64,000 bases of DNA from Cristatella mucedo. Lineage: Eukaryota; Bryozoa; Phylactolaemata; Cristatellidae. Shown here in pieces: positions 46,190 through 57,700 of the stretch. The stretch covers positions 1,036,001 through 1,100,000 of the forward strand of contig WPIO01000059.1 of the NCBI GenBank assembly GCA_009760855.2, given 5' to 3'. Positions within the stretch are counted from its first letter, which is position 1, and each line of letters begins with the position of its first letter. The position numbers and the translations under genes are program-made. The notes below the pieces were generated by a model, which did not search any database, was not told the origin of the DNA, and worked only from the letters and a program-made list of their open reading frames with translations.

Positions 46190-46970
46190 CTATACCGGTC
46201 TCTCCATTCGGTTTTCGCGTGTGGACAACCTCAGCCCAGCCACAAATAACTCACATTTTTAATGCTTGAGTGGGTAAAGGGGTCGTTCCAAAGCAATTCA
46301 AATCGGCCATCGCTCGAACGATACTTACAAAGCCCGGATTGGATTATTGGATTGTGAGGTCCCAGCCAGCAGTAATCGCCCAGCTTCCCTTCATCCCTTT
46401 TTTTGTCCAAGATTCCCTAAAAAAATCGTCGGTACGACTGGAAATCATGTAGACAAGAATGACTTATCGTGACAATTTCAATCGCTATTCAACGGGCAGC
46501 GTTCCGCCCGAATGGCTCTCATGCGTATGACATTCCGGCAGCATTTTAGATAGCAACGATGGCGGTAGCATCCTTTCCCTGCCTGATCCTGCTCAATCTG
46601 TCGATAGCATTAGGCATAATCGACGGGAATGGTGACACAGACTGTTCAAGAACGGTAATCGGCCTGTCCTCGGCCCGGCTCCGTCTCTGGTTCAACTCAT
46701 ACGGTCCTGATCGCGTCAAGTCCTTGTCACATGGCTGTCACGTAATCTCACCACTCGCTCCTCTCGCGGAAAGTGCCATCTAATCCTGGCGTCGGCGCCG
46801 CTCCTATGCCGACATTCGACTATTCGACGACATTCCGAGTTTCGCTTGCCATTTGGACTATCCGAGCCGACATCTATCGATACACCGAGTGCCTGCCTCT
46901 CAGGTGGCATTCCATCCTGGATCGATCAGCCAATCTCCTTAAGCTAAACGACGAATGACCAGAGGTCCCT
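46190..46970 (+). mobile_element. Decayed LINE-B copy
   Basis: GKGVVPKQFKSAIARTIL aligns with LINE-B GRGVVPKSFKSAIVRPIL. A later segment, LILLNLSIALGIID then LRLWFNSYGPDRVKSLSHG, aligns with LALLDLSAAFDTID and LAWFKSYLYDRVQSVSCGG. Many indels. Confidence 0.75.
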
Positions 46971-47327
46971 CTTGTACGAGACACCTTAAATCAGAAGTGG
47001 AGCCAAGATTTTCATCTCTGCGTGTGCAATACTTACGTGCCAAAAACGTATACATATACAATACAATACATACGTGCCAAATCTTTATGCAAGAGGCTCG
47101 AGCTGCAAGACTTTCACGTTCCTGCAGGAAAAAGCCGAAATTAATGAAACTTTAGAGTGCGAAATCATAGCGCTTATTCGACACGAACTCAGCGGTAGCT
47201 CTTCAAGCGTGAAATTAAGACGTAATTGCGTGCTCGGTGGAGGGTGGGCTGGGGGGTAGGTATAGGGGGTAGGGGGTAGGTAGGTGGGGGGCGGCCCACT
47301 TCGATGCCCTGCTGTAGGGAAGGGGGT

Positions 47328-48190
47328 TGAGTCGGCTCGAAATCTAGGTGTCATGTTCCAAAGTGACCTCTCGTTAGACGACCACACCAGCTCCACAATC
47401 AAGTCTGCCGATTTTCAGCTGCATAACATTGCTAAAATTCGGGCTTTTTTAGTTTAGGATAACGCGTCCAAGTTGGTCCGTGCATTGGTGACATCCCGTC
47501 TCGACTTCTGTAACTCACTGCTTGCTGGCCTACCGGCATGTTCGATCAGGCGATTGCAGCTGGTGCAAAACTCTGCAGCTAGGCTTGTCTGTCGTGAGCA
47601 TCGCAGTTGCCACATCACATCACTTCTCGCCGACCTGCACTGGCTACCAGTAAAGCAATGGATTGACTTCAAGGTTTTATCGCTCACTTTTAGGTCACTT
47701 CCTTCTTTGGCTCCAGCCTATCTCTCAGATATACTCCCCCACCAGGCCAAGCGTCGAAATTTTCAACTTGCCACTTTTCGGAATCCAACAGTTTACCAAT
47801 ACCTCGTACAAACCTGAAATCCTTTGGAGACCGTGCATTTAGTTCGTATGCTCCCAAAGCCTGGAACTCACTCCCGACTTTCGTCAGATCATCCCCTGAC
47901 TTGACCAAATTTAAAAAGAACTTAAAAACATACCTATTTAGGACAGCATTTAGTGGGTCCCTGTGATTCGTCCTTTATGTGCTTATGCCTACTGACACTG
48001 TGCATGCTGCCGCTAACTACACTTGCATGCTGACCCTGTGCATGTCACCCCTAACCATGTTATTCATGTTGTTTATCAAGCATGATATTACTCACCATTC
48101 AATCACGATTCCCTTTGCATCAAATGTAAATCACATAGAAAGAGACTGAGTTCTCTGAGGGCGCTTTATCAAGTGCATTATTATTATTAC
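47328..48190 (+). mobile_element. LINE-A copy, 5'-truncated
   Basis: Begins at the ESARNLGVMFQSDLSLDD region. Keeps [40 protein letters not shown] and [19 protein letters not shown]. The 3' UTR, hairpin and (ATT)n end near 48190. A G-rich stretch (47236-47325) precedes it. Confidence 0.92.
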
Positions 48191-48711
48191 TATGCCCCCT
48201 GGCTTCTGGCTCGGCCAGTGCCTACACTTACGGTTAGAGTATGGATGAGACTTTGCTGTTCTAAGAGGTGGTTCGGTGGAAAACTCAAACAGCCTAACTC
48301 ACACTTAGCCCTCGCGGCATTGCTGCGTTACAGACAGAGATTCGTTGTATTAACATGCTTATTCTTAATAGTACGGGCAGGGGCATGCAATTGAATATAC
48401 GTCAGAGAGTTGAATAAGAGGAGCTATTACGCAGGAATCGTACGAGCTAGCGTGGATTATTAAGAGTAGGATAGCAGCAGACGATGCTGCAGTGGCTGTG
48501 TATGGTCGGAGCCTAGAATGGATTCATAAACTTTATATAGTCCTTAGTCGAGCGTCCTCTCAGACTAGGATAGGCAGGTAGATAGGCAGATAGGCAGGCT
48601 CGCGGACCGTTCTCAGCCCAGCTGCATCGCGATTCGCATGGCTCACTTTACTAACCGACTTTTTGAGTTCCCGTCGTGCGGCATGCAATCCTCGATGGTC
48701 CAGCGGCAGCT

Positions 48712-48830
48712 GCATAAAGTAATAATAATAGTATATTTGATATAGCGCCCACAGAGAACTCCATCTCTTTCTAGGCACTTTACATTCGCTGCAAAGGAAG
48801 CACGATCGAATGGTTAGCGATGCCGTGCAC
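48712..48830 (-). mobile_element. LINE-A 3' terminus
   Basis: (TAT)n at the left, then on the - strand the hairpin with GAGATGGAGTTCTCTGTGGG and the CATTCGATCGTGCTTCC segment. Confidence 0.82.
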
Positions 48831-48862
48831 GAAACAACCGTTGCTGTGTCCGATTCCGTATA

Positions 48863-48942
48863 CGACGTTCGCACGAACGTCGGCTTTCGCCAGAGAATTT
48901 TGCAACGGACACCAAGAAACGCTGGTGGCGTTTCTTGGTGTC
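48863..48942. repeat. Pair of adjacent perfect hairpins
   Basis: First: CGACGTTCG-CA-CGAACGTCG (48863-48882). Second: GACACCAAGAAACGC, a 5-nt loop, GCGTTTCTTGGTGTC (48908-48942). They follow the LINE-A terminus directly. Confidence 0.95.
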
Positions 48943-49109
48943 GGGAGGCGCGAAAATGAGGGTGCGCGATCGATCGACTCGCCTTTCATTACGCTTTTCC
49001 TATCTTTTCGCATTTACACGACGGAAGCTGCATCCCACTACACAGCCGCTTAGACACTTCTCAAATTGCATCCATACTCGACCCATTCACGCTAAGAGCC
49101 AAGTGGCAG

Positions 49110-49275
49110 TTGGGGTAGGCGTGCGTGGGTGGTTTGATCCAGCGGTTAAGGTGCTCGCCCCGACCAAGGTCTGGCTGAGGTCGGTCGTGGGCTCGAGCCC
49201 CGAGGCCTATGTGCGAAGCGCCTGAATAGAGATTAAATTCTCTTGGGGCGCCGTACAAATGAATTATATTTAAAT
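49110..49275 (+). mobile_element. SINE-B copy, near full length
   Basis: TGGTTTGATCCAGCGGTTAA (A-box region), GTCGTGGGCTCGAGCCCC (B box), GAAGCGCCTGAATAGAG, TTAAATTCTCTTGGGGCGCC, GTACAAATGAATTATATTT. A good representative of the family. Confidence 0.92.
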
Positions 49276-49779
49276 AAATTATGGGTGGGCAGCAGCGGGG
49301 TGGGGGATGGGAGGGATCGACCGGTCGCCGCGACACGCACAAAAGCAGGGTCAACCTACAACTGGCAGATAACTCCTACTACTAGCAGATAACTCCTACT
49401 ACTGGCCGACTTACCCCCTTAACCTGGAAACAAAAATCTGCAGTGAGTGTCCGGTCATCCAGAACCACTCCCCAGCTTCGAAAGGAAATTTTCCTTGCGG
49501 AGCGTGCTTGGTTTGAGGTGCGCGCGCTCGTTTCCCACCATTTAGTAACGTAACAGTACGCGGAGACCAAGGGAATGATCTAATCCCGCCTCCGCACGTC
49601 CGGCTAGCCACATACGGTACAACTTCCTCCCCGGCTCCGGTGACGTCATCGCAAGTCATTCGCACCGATATCTTCACTCGGCTCGCATCGCTGCTGCGTC
49701 GCCGGCTCTGCTCCTTGTGATGGCGATCGGCTTTTCGCCGCATTTCTAGCGCCAACCGAAAGTTAACGCCACAGGTAGC

Positions 49780-50520
49780 GCTCGCCTCGGCACGCTGAGC
49801 GCGGCGCGGCGCGGCGCGGACCGCGCTGCTGCGGCGGCGGCGTCTCGCAGTCGGCCGGCAGCGGTGAATCGGCGCGCTTGCCGCTCGCCTGTCGCCTGTG
49901 GGCGGTTACGCTCGCGCAGTGCTAACCACCGAACGGCCGCGGCGCGTCTCTTCTGTCGGGCCTACATTTATTTTTAAATTGATGGTGGAGGGGGGATAAG
50001 CTTCCGCCTTAGGTGCCGCTGCCGCCCCGAGGGGGAGGGAAAGTCCAGAGCGCATCTCGCTTTTGGCTTTGAAAGCCCAAACAGGGTATGGCAGAGCGTG
50101 CGCGCGCGACATTAGCTTGGCTGGCGTTTGAAGAGTTGGCGGCCCGTCGTTGTCGTCGTCGTCACCATAGTCGCGCTCTTGTCGTCCGTCTGCTGCCGCC
50201 GCGGCCGGCGCCTAGCCGTTCGGACGCGACCGATCGGTGACAAACGCTCCGACGCCCAAATTGCGGCGCGCTGTCGATAGCTTTCGAGCTTTCGTTCCGG
50301 GGTCAGCAGGCGGCGCGGATGGCTGGCTTCTCGCGTCCCTTTCCCCTTTCAAAGCGCCGCGCCGCCCGCGCGAGCGTATCAAATCGTCGCCGGCATTAGA
50401 ATAGTCGCAGCGGGAGGATGTCAGAGCGTCGGCGAAGTCGGGTTGCACGGTCGGTGAACCTGTACGTCCTCGCGCGAGGTGAGCCCCTCCCCACTTCCTG
50501 GAGCGAAGACTCCGTCGTTT
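49780..50520 (+). promoter_or_regulatory. GC/CpG-rich block with possible first exon
   Basis: This is the densest CpG region outside UNC119, with GCGCGG tandem units (49800-49820) and GCGGCGGCG runs. On the + strand an ATG at 50418 opens MSERRRSRVARSVNLYVLAR and ends at a strong donor GAG|GTGAGC (50478/50479). A second open segment at about 50812-51040 (VTWNHAAAAVAAASVDGSS, then VLPALRGVLVL) ends GG|GTGAGG. I do not recognise the protein; the gene is inferred from composition and splice-like sites only. Confidence 0.3.
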
Positions 50521-51189
50521 TCAGCTGTGCAGCTGCCACCAATAACGCGCCGGGTAAAGCAGGTGTGAGCAATGCGAAGTCTAGCTAGCGTCCGTGCTGA
50601 GCCGGCCGTGGAATGCTCCGTGCCTGGTCACGGGTCTGCAGACGACCGGGAAGACTCACCCGGAAGGACGAGCCTGCTCGTGAGTGTGGACTGCCAGTGC
50701 CCGTGTGGATCGTACCACCATATCATCATCGTACCATCTTGTGGGTCGTGCCATCATACCACCACCTGGCACTGCTCATGGTGGTATACATTACATTACT
50801 TACATTACTATGATCTTGAAGGCTGGCGAAAACCGTGTGACGTGGAACCACGCAGCAGCAGCAGTGGCGGCGGCCAGCGTGGATGGCTCCAGCTTTGTTT
50901 ATAGCAGTGTGGTGCTTCCTGCACTCCGAGGTGTCCTAGTTCTGCAAATCGAGCCGCGCTGCTGTGGCGCTGTGTACGCGAGATGTGAACGAGATCTGCA
51001 CGTGCACGTGTCGAGCTGCATCGGCTGCTCTACGCGGGTGAGGCCTTCGGTTTATGTGGGGTATTTACCTGGAGCCCTACCCTGGGAGCCCACTCCCCAG
51101 TGCTACTCCCCTGTACTCTGCACTCATCGGCTCTGCTTTGCAGAAGATACGGCGGTGGCGGCCTAGCCATAGTGCTGCTACTAGTGCTG

Positions 51190-51596
51190 CTGCTACTACT
51201 AGTATAGAATTGAAGTAGATGCATTGCACGGTGTGGATCCAGTGCAGGTAGTATGAAGGTGTTGCAATGTGGCAGGTCAAGTTTGCTAGTCATGACAGAC
51301 AAGCCTACCCACCCTCGAGTTTTGCACCACGTGCAAGCGTCTTATTGAACAGGCAGGAAGGCGAGGAAATAGTTACAAGCAGAAGTCTAGATAGGTTGTT
51401 ACAAATTTCGCATGTTTATGTGCCTGGATGTTGGCAGATTTGGCCCCGGACTTGAAATGGTCATCTAGTGAGAGGTCATTTCTGCATAGGATACCCAGAT
51501 TCTGTACAGAGGCAGCAGGAGAGAGGGTCAGGTGAACCAATTTTGAGGTCGGGGGATTCAGATTCCTCATTCGCTCTCTTCGAAAGCTTCGAGGGA

Positions 51597-51684
<88 letters not shown>

Positions 51685-51990
51685 GGTTCTGAGATACCCG
51701 GAGACCGGGGCAAAGGGTCAACGGCCAAGGGTCAAGCGCATGTAGAGCCGAGTGGCTTGTGCATAAAAAAAAAGAATTGACCAGATTCATCTTGGCAATT
51801 ACGTCGGCAGACGGAAGAACAGACCGGCTAGTATACCCACACTAACTGGCTGACCGATGCTGACATGCACGTTCTCCTGCAAGATCCTGCTTTGGTGGAA
51901 TTTGAATTCTGCTGTGATAGGACTTGAACCGTACAGTGCCTCGTCAGTGCCGGGTAGAGTCAAGCGCTCAAAAAGGAAACCATGTGTCAT
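51190..51990 (-). mobile_element. Decayed LINE-A-like copy split by (GA)n
   Basis: On the - strand KFVTTYLDFCL, QNLGILCRNDLSLDD, KLVHLTLSP, and further left-frame remnants FLFERLTLP and GSSPITAEF. The order matches LINE-A RT. The microsatellite at 51600-51686 interrupts it. Confidence 0.7.
51600..51686. repeat. (GA)n followed by a G run
   Basis: About 74 bp of GA, then 12-13 G. Confidence 0.97.
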
Positions 51991-52799
51991 GTTGAGTGAG
52001 TCAAGTGCCCTTTTCTTCGTGAGCTCTCTGGCAGCTGGCCCTCTGACGACTGCGCGTGTGTGGGGGGTGGTGGAGGGTCTGCTCGATGTGCTGGCGTCTA
52101 CACGATGTGCGTACCCCTGCAGAGACCCTGCTCGTGACTGAAGTCAATGAGCTTGTGCACACAATTCACCAGAATGTGCAGCCAAATTAACCAGACCACG
52201 CGGACGGCCAAAGTCTGCTAAGTCTTGACGGCCTGATGCGGCAGACCCTGTTGAGCGACGAAAAAGTGGTGAAATGTGCCTGGCTGAAAAGTGGGCTTCA
52301 AATGAACTGTTATAGCATATTTTTTCTTGCACTCATTTGCCAGTGAAATCGAGATTAAGAGCAGTTTCAAAGACAATACTGGAACCTATGAAGCTGCAGA
52401 GACATTGCCGTGATTTGAGTGCATCTGCAAGGAGTGAAAATGGGATACTGAGACTTTCTCCCCCATGTTGGGATGCTGCTGACCTGACCAAGAAATCATA
52501 GCCTGACCATTCAGCATTCTAGTGAGCTTTGCTACTCCCAGTCACAGCATATGTGCTCAGATGTGGCAATTACTGGTCCAGATTATCCTTGACTCCCTCG
52601 ATGGTTTTTTATTCATGTTTTGTAAGGCAAAATATACCACGTTTTCTCTTTTCGTTAGCATTTCCTTTGTGGAAGGAACCGATTGCTGATTCAATTCGGT
52701 TCGGTTTTTAGAACTAGTTCTATTGGTACCATGTTAACATTTAGGTGGCTACCGTATCTCCGGTTTTGTAGAAATTTGTTAGCCACATGTACTCTAGGG
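51991..52799. other. Unassigned sequence
   Basis: No gene or repeat family was recognised. Confidence 0.5.
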
Positions 52800-53140
52800 G
52801 GTAACAATAACAATAGTACATTTGTTATAGCCCCCTCAGAAAACTCCAAGTCTCTTTCTAGGCATTTTAAATATAGTTCATTTGTATAGTGCCCCAAGAG
52901 AACTTAATCTCTATTCAGGCGCTTCACATATGCCTCGGGGCTCGAGCCCACGACCTCAGTCAGACCTTGGTCGGGGCGAGCACCTTAACCGCTAGACCAA
53001 ACCAGCTCGGCGCTTTACATTTGCTGCAAAGAAAGCATGATCGAATGGTTAGTGGTAGCATGCCCAGTGACAACAAGCATAACATGCATGCTTAGAGGTG
53101 ACATGCGCAGGGTCAGCATACAAATGTGGTTGGTGGCTGA
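52800..53140 (-). mobile_element. LINE-A 3' end interrupted by a SINE-B
   Basis: The LINE-A terminus is split: tail and part of the hairpin at 52800-52868, the rest of the 3' UTR (GGCGCTTTACATTTGCTGC onward) at 53008-53140. Confidence 0.85.
52869..53008 (-). mobile_element. SINE-B inserted in LINE-A 3' hairpin
   Basis: The - strand reads CTGGTTTGGTCTAGCGGTTA, GTCGTGGGCTCGAGCCCC, GAAGCGCCTGAATAGAG and CTTGGGGCACTATACAAATG. Full-length family copy. Confidence 0.92.
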
Positions 53141-54150
53141 ATAATTTGCCTAGCAGTTCAAGTTTGCTTGTACATTTATCACCACATGCAGCACAGTCAT
53201 AGATATGCACATGTCTACCCTTAGCTGGCTGATGAGATTTGGAGGTATCCGGAATAATGCCTTTTAGCTGTCTTTGAGTTTAGTTGCATGGAGCAAAATT
53301 CTACTTTCGTATTCGTCAAGTGTGCTACCTACCGCTTAAGTATACTACCTACCACACATGGTGCTAATTTGTTCAGAGGAGAGGAACCCCTTCCCCTCCC
53401 CCTGTTATGCTCGTGAGTAGCAAACATGCAAAGCCGTATCCTGCACGGATATACATGCAATGGGAGATTGTGGCTGGTGTATTTTGCCTCGCGGAGAGCA
53501 GCTGGCAGGCATCGCACGGCGGACGTCATTGGAGGGGGCGGCTTGCTCACCGCAGACTCTTATTCACATGCACCCAGTTTTAGGAAGTAAATAATTATTT
53601 TTAATTTCGGTGAGATAAATACCATGATACACTATTTCATATTAGCATCACTGCTGGAGATGCGCACTACAGGTCAAGTCTTGGTAGTGCTCGTCCCAAA
53701 TGATGTAAATTGATGAGCTGGATTCCCTGTAATCGAGGAACGGGCAGTCATGATCCTTGGTCATCGCTAACACTGCCATGCAGAGGCCGAATGTCAAATC
53801 GCAAAGATGCGAATGCACGAAATCGCCTTTGTATTCACACTTTGAAAACCGTCTACTTTGATCCTTAAGTAGCAGCTGGCGATGACCCCCTCCCTACGCT
53901 GTCTTTGATTGATTTACTGCTAGAATTTTTTTTTCTCCATGCAACCACAGTATTCGGTTGAGCAATAAAATGATTTTGTCAAGTCGGTGAGAGTCGACCG
54001 CCGACCGCCTCGAATTTCTTCTCCAGGATTAAAGTGCCAGTAATAATTAATTATAGATAATTATATAATTAATAATAGATAATAATAATTAACGATAGAT
54101 ACCGATATAAAATAATTATATATAATAATTAATAATATATAGGAGTAAAG
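53141..54150. other. Unassigned sequence, AT-rich at the end
   Basis: No exon was recognised. 54040-54140 is a TAATAAT/ATAGATAAT-rich low-complexity stretch leading into the minisatellite. Confidence 0.5.
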
Positions 54151-54500
54151 TGCTAAGCAGTTCAGTGTAATGCTAAGCAGTTCAATGTAATTCTAAGCAG
54201 TTCAGTGTAATGCTAAGCAGTTCAGTGTAATTCTAAGCAGTTCAGTGTAATTCTAAGCAGTTCAGTGTAATTCTAAGCAGTTCAATGTAATTCTAAGCAG
54301 TTCAATGTAATTCTAAGCAGTTCAGTGTAATGCTAAGCAGTTCAATGTAATTCTAAGCAGTTCAGTGTAATGCTAAGCAGTTCAGTGTAATTCTAAGCAG
54401 TTCAGTGTAATTCTAAGCAGTTCAGTGTAATTCTAAGCAGTTCAATGTAATTCTAAGCAGTTCAATGTAATTCTAAGCAGTTCAATGTAATTCTAAGCAG
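54151..54500. repeat. 20-bp minisatellite with 160-bp higher-order repeat
   Basis: 17.5 units of T(G/T)CTAAGCAGTTCA(G/A)TGTAA. Units 2-9 and 10-17 show the same order of variants at seven of eight unit positions; only the last unit differs. Confidence 0.98.
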
Positions 54501-56510
54501 TTAATAATAATAATAATATTGCACTTGATAAAGCGCCCTCAGAGAACTTAATCTCTTTCTAGGCGCTTTACATTTGCTGCAAAGTGATACGCAACAGAAT
54601 AGTAAGTAAAATCATGCCTGAAAAACAAACAAAATGAATAACATGGTTAGGGGTTACATGCACTGGGTCAGCATGCAAATGTGGTTAGTGGCAGCATGAA
54701 CAGTGTCAGCACGCATAAGCACATCGAGGACGAATCACAAGGACCCACTAAATGCTGTCCTAAATAGGTATGTTTTTAAGTTTCTTTTAAATGTGGTCAG
54801 GTCAGGGGATGTTCTGATGCAGGTCGGGAGGGAGTTCCAGGCTGTGGGAGCATACGAGCTAAATGCACGGTCTCCAAAGGATTTAAGGTTTGTACGAGGT
54901 ATTTCTAGACTGTTGGATTCCGAAAAGCGAGTGGTACGATGCTTTGCCTGATGGGGTAGTATATCTGAAAGATAGGCTGGAGCCATAGAATGAAGAGACC
55001 TAAAAGTGAGCGACAAAACCTTGAAGTCAATCCGTTGCTTGACTGGTAACCAGTGCAGGTCGGCGAGAAGTGGAGTAATGTGGCAACTGCGACGCTCACG
55101 ACAGACAAGCCTAGCTGCAGAGTTTTGCACCAGCTGCAATCGCCTGATCGCACATGCTGGTAGGCCAGTAAGCAGTGAGTTGCAGAAGTCGAGACGAGAT
55201 GTCACGAATGCATGGACCAACTTGGACGTGGTATCCTTATCTAAACAAGCCCTAATTTTAGCAATGTTATGAAGCTGAAAATAGGCTGATTTGACTGTGG
55301 AGCTGATGTGGTCGTCTAACGAGAGGTCGCTTTGGAATATGACACCTAGATTTCGAGCTGATGCAACTGGAGATATGCTGGCAGAGCCAATTTTGAAAGT
55401 CAGCCTTTCCAATTTCTGAATAACACTAGGTTTGCCCATAACTAGTAAGTTAGTTTTTATCATCGTTTAGTTTTAGAAAATTTGCTGCCATCCATGATCG
55501 GATGTCATCAATGCATGCAGCTAGTGAGTTGAGAGAATTTGAGGTGCTCGAAGGCTGGGAGGGATCAAAGCAAAGGTACAACTGAGTGTCATCCGCATAG
55601 AAGTGAAAGCCTAGATTGTGCTTGGCAATCACATCAGCGAGAGGGAGAGTATAAACGGTGAAAAGGACCGGACCTAGCACAGAGCCCTGAGGTACTCCAT
55701 ATTTTAGAGGTACTTCAGATGATCTTTGTCCATTCACGTCAACACTCTGGAGTCTCCCACTGAGATAGGACCTGAACCACTGCAGAGCAGTGCCAGTGAT
55801 GCCCAGGCGAGATGAGAGGCGCTCTAGAAGTACTTTGTGATCGATGGTATCAAAAGCTGCCGAAAGATCGAGCAAAACAAGAAGAGACACTCTACCCATG
55901 TCGGCATTCCTAAGTAGGTCGTTGTATACCCGAAGCAATGCTGACTCTGTGGAGTGATTAGCTCTAAAGCCAGACTGGAACTTACTAGCAAGGTGTGAGG
56001 TTTCGATATACGAGTTCAGCTGGTCCGCCACGACCCGTTCCAGTGTCTTTGATAGGAATGGTAGAAGGGAGACTGGGCGGTAGTTGCTTAAGTTCTCTTG
56101 GTCTAGTGTAGCTTTCTTGAGAAGTGGCCTGACTACAGCTTTTTTGAAAGGTGCTGGGACCTGACCTGAGGCTAATGACATATTAATGATGTTGGTTATG
56201 CATGGCAGCAGCAGATCAATGCAACGTAGGAGCAGGACAGTGGGAATAGGGTCCAGTGGACTTGTTGTCTTCTTTGATTGAGATACGAGCTTTAGGACTA
56301 CATCACTAGTGACCTGTTTAAATGCAGACATTGAGGCGCAGCCAGGAACCGAGGAACAGCATTCTAGTGGGAAGGTTGTCATCGCAGGGATGGATTCCCT
56401 GTTCAGTGGTTTTGGTCCCTTCTCGGCTGTGCCTTGTCCATATTTCTTTCCCCTTTCTCCTAATCAGACGTTTAGCTCAGCAGTGAAGTTTTCTAGTAGT
56501 CGAGGGTGAA
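54501..56510 (-). mobile_element. LINE-A, longest and best-preserved copy
   Basis: From the right: a short EN-to-RT linker, then RT with FKKAVVRPLLKKATLDQENL, SNYRPVSLLPFLSKTLERVV, FQSGFRANHSTESALLRVYN, LLDLSAAFDTIDHKVLLERL, GVPQGSVLGPVLFTVYTLPL, GFHFYADDTQLYLCF and FLKLNDDK. A single extra A near 55455 shifts the frame, after which TNLLVMGKPSVIQKLERL continues unbroken through [16 protein letters not shown] and [19 protein letters not shown] to KAFSGSL-type ending and stop at 54735. The 3' UTR and (ATT)n end at 54503. The endonuclease is missing (5' truncation). CR1/L2 clade by motif. Confidence 0.96.
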
Positions 56511-56990
56511 ATGGTGAAATGCAGCACACTTCGTGTCTCACTCTACGTCTGCTGCTGTTGGATGCCTCTTTCTCACTGTCCTGCTGCATGACCTTTTCGG
56601 TAATCAACCTGCCCCTTTGGGTATTTTTAGGGGGAGCCACATCAGTGCTTGTCTTGGTATGCTACCTTGCCGTGCACGGTGTGGGTTGCAATTGCAATGG
56701 CCGGACATTTGGCAGTGCTGCCCTGCCCGGCTCCACTTCCTGGTCTCTGACTCTCGACTGCCCGAGGCTTTGCCGTGCAGTAATTAATGAGAGGGCTGTG
56801 TGAGTGGCTGAGCTAAACTAGGGCAGCGCAGGCAGGCTTACTCTAGTTCAGCCATTCCCCAGGCATCGCCGAGGTCCAAATATCAGCAGCACCCCTACCG
56901 TGTTCTCCGGCCCAGTTATATACCCATATAGCCATACCAACGAATTTTTCAAACTTCGTAGCTCTGACGACCAGCGGCTGGCTGTGGGAC
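56511..56990. other. Unassigned sequence
   Basis: No gene or repeat was recognised. Confidence 0.5.
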
Positions 56991-56994
56991 AGAT

Positions 56995-57115
56995 AAAAAA
57001 AATCTTAGCTGATTTAACAGCCTCATTTGCATAGCGGAGCAGAAGAGCCTTATCGGCTATCGCCTCCACTTGCAGTTGGCATTAAACAATCACCCAACTG
57101 CAGGATTCGAAGCCA
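56995..57115 (-). mobile_element. SINE-A copy, head truncated
   Basis: On the - strand: GGCTTCGAATCCTGCAG (B box), TGGGTGATTGTTTAATGCC, GGCGATAGCCGATAAGGCTC, GAGGCTGTTAAATCAGCTAA and a TTTTTT tail. Confidence 0.82.
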
Positions 57116-57569
57116 CAACAAGACCAAGCTTTTCTGTTTGTCTTGTCCATAGGGCGAGTGAAATTTATTGTTTATGGACTTTTAACTCCGGCCCGTTAGC
57201 ACCCGATGGCATTTGCATCGGCGGCACCCCCCCCCCAATCCAGTCGGCACGTGTTTACGGGCTGTGCAGTTTTGTCAGTTTGTTCTTCCGGCTCGCTGTC
57301 TAATCGGTATGTGCTTCTCTGTTCACAAATTCCTATCTGCCCATGCTTTTTCGGGCTAACGGTGTGTCAGCATGTGCATGCACTATTCTGTCGGTCTGTG
57401 CTCCTGCATCCTCCGTGCCACCCGCCACTGCAGCATCGCTGCACGTCAGTGACCATGCTCGGCCGTACTCTTGTGCATGCTTATTATCGTTTTGCCATTG
57501 CTATTTAAAAGCATTTCTGGATGCTGCTGCCACTACTAGGGTTCGTGAATCTGGAGATCTAATTCATTC

Positions 57570-57700
57570 ATTTTCATTTGTATAGCATCCCAAGAGAACT
57601 CAATCTCTATTCAGGTGCTTCACATATGCCTCTGGACTCGAGCCCACGACCCAGCCAGACCTTGGTCGGGGCGAGCACCTTAACCGCTGGACCAAACCAA
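57570..57700 (-). mobile_element. SINE-B copy
   Basis: On the - strand: TTGGTTTGGTCCAGCGGTTA, GTGGGCTCGAGTCCAG, GAAGCACCTGAATAGAG, TTGAGTTCTCTTGGGATGCT, ATACAAATGAAAATGAAT. Confidence 0.9.

Noticed and set aside
54151-54500. Possible CRISPR array (regular 20-bp repeats)
   Set aside because: Units are directly adjacent with no unique spacers, and the DNA is animal. Same reasoning for 43989-44239 and 18639-18822.
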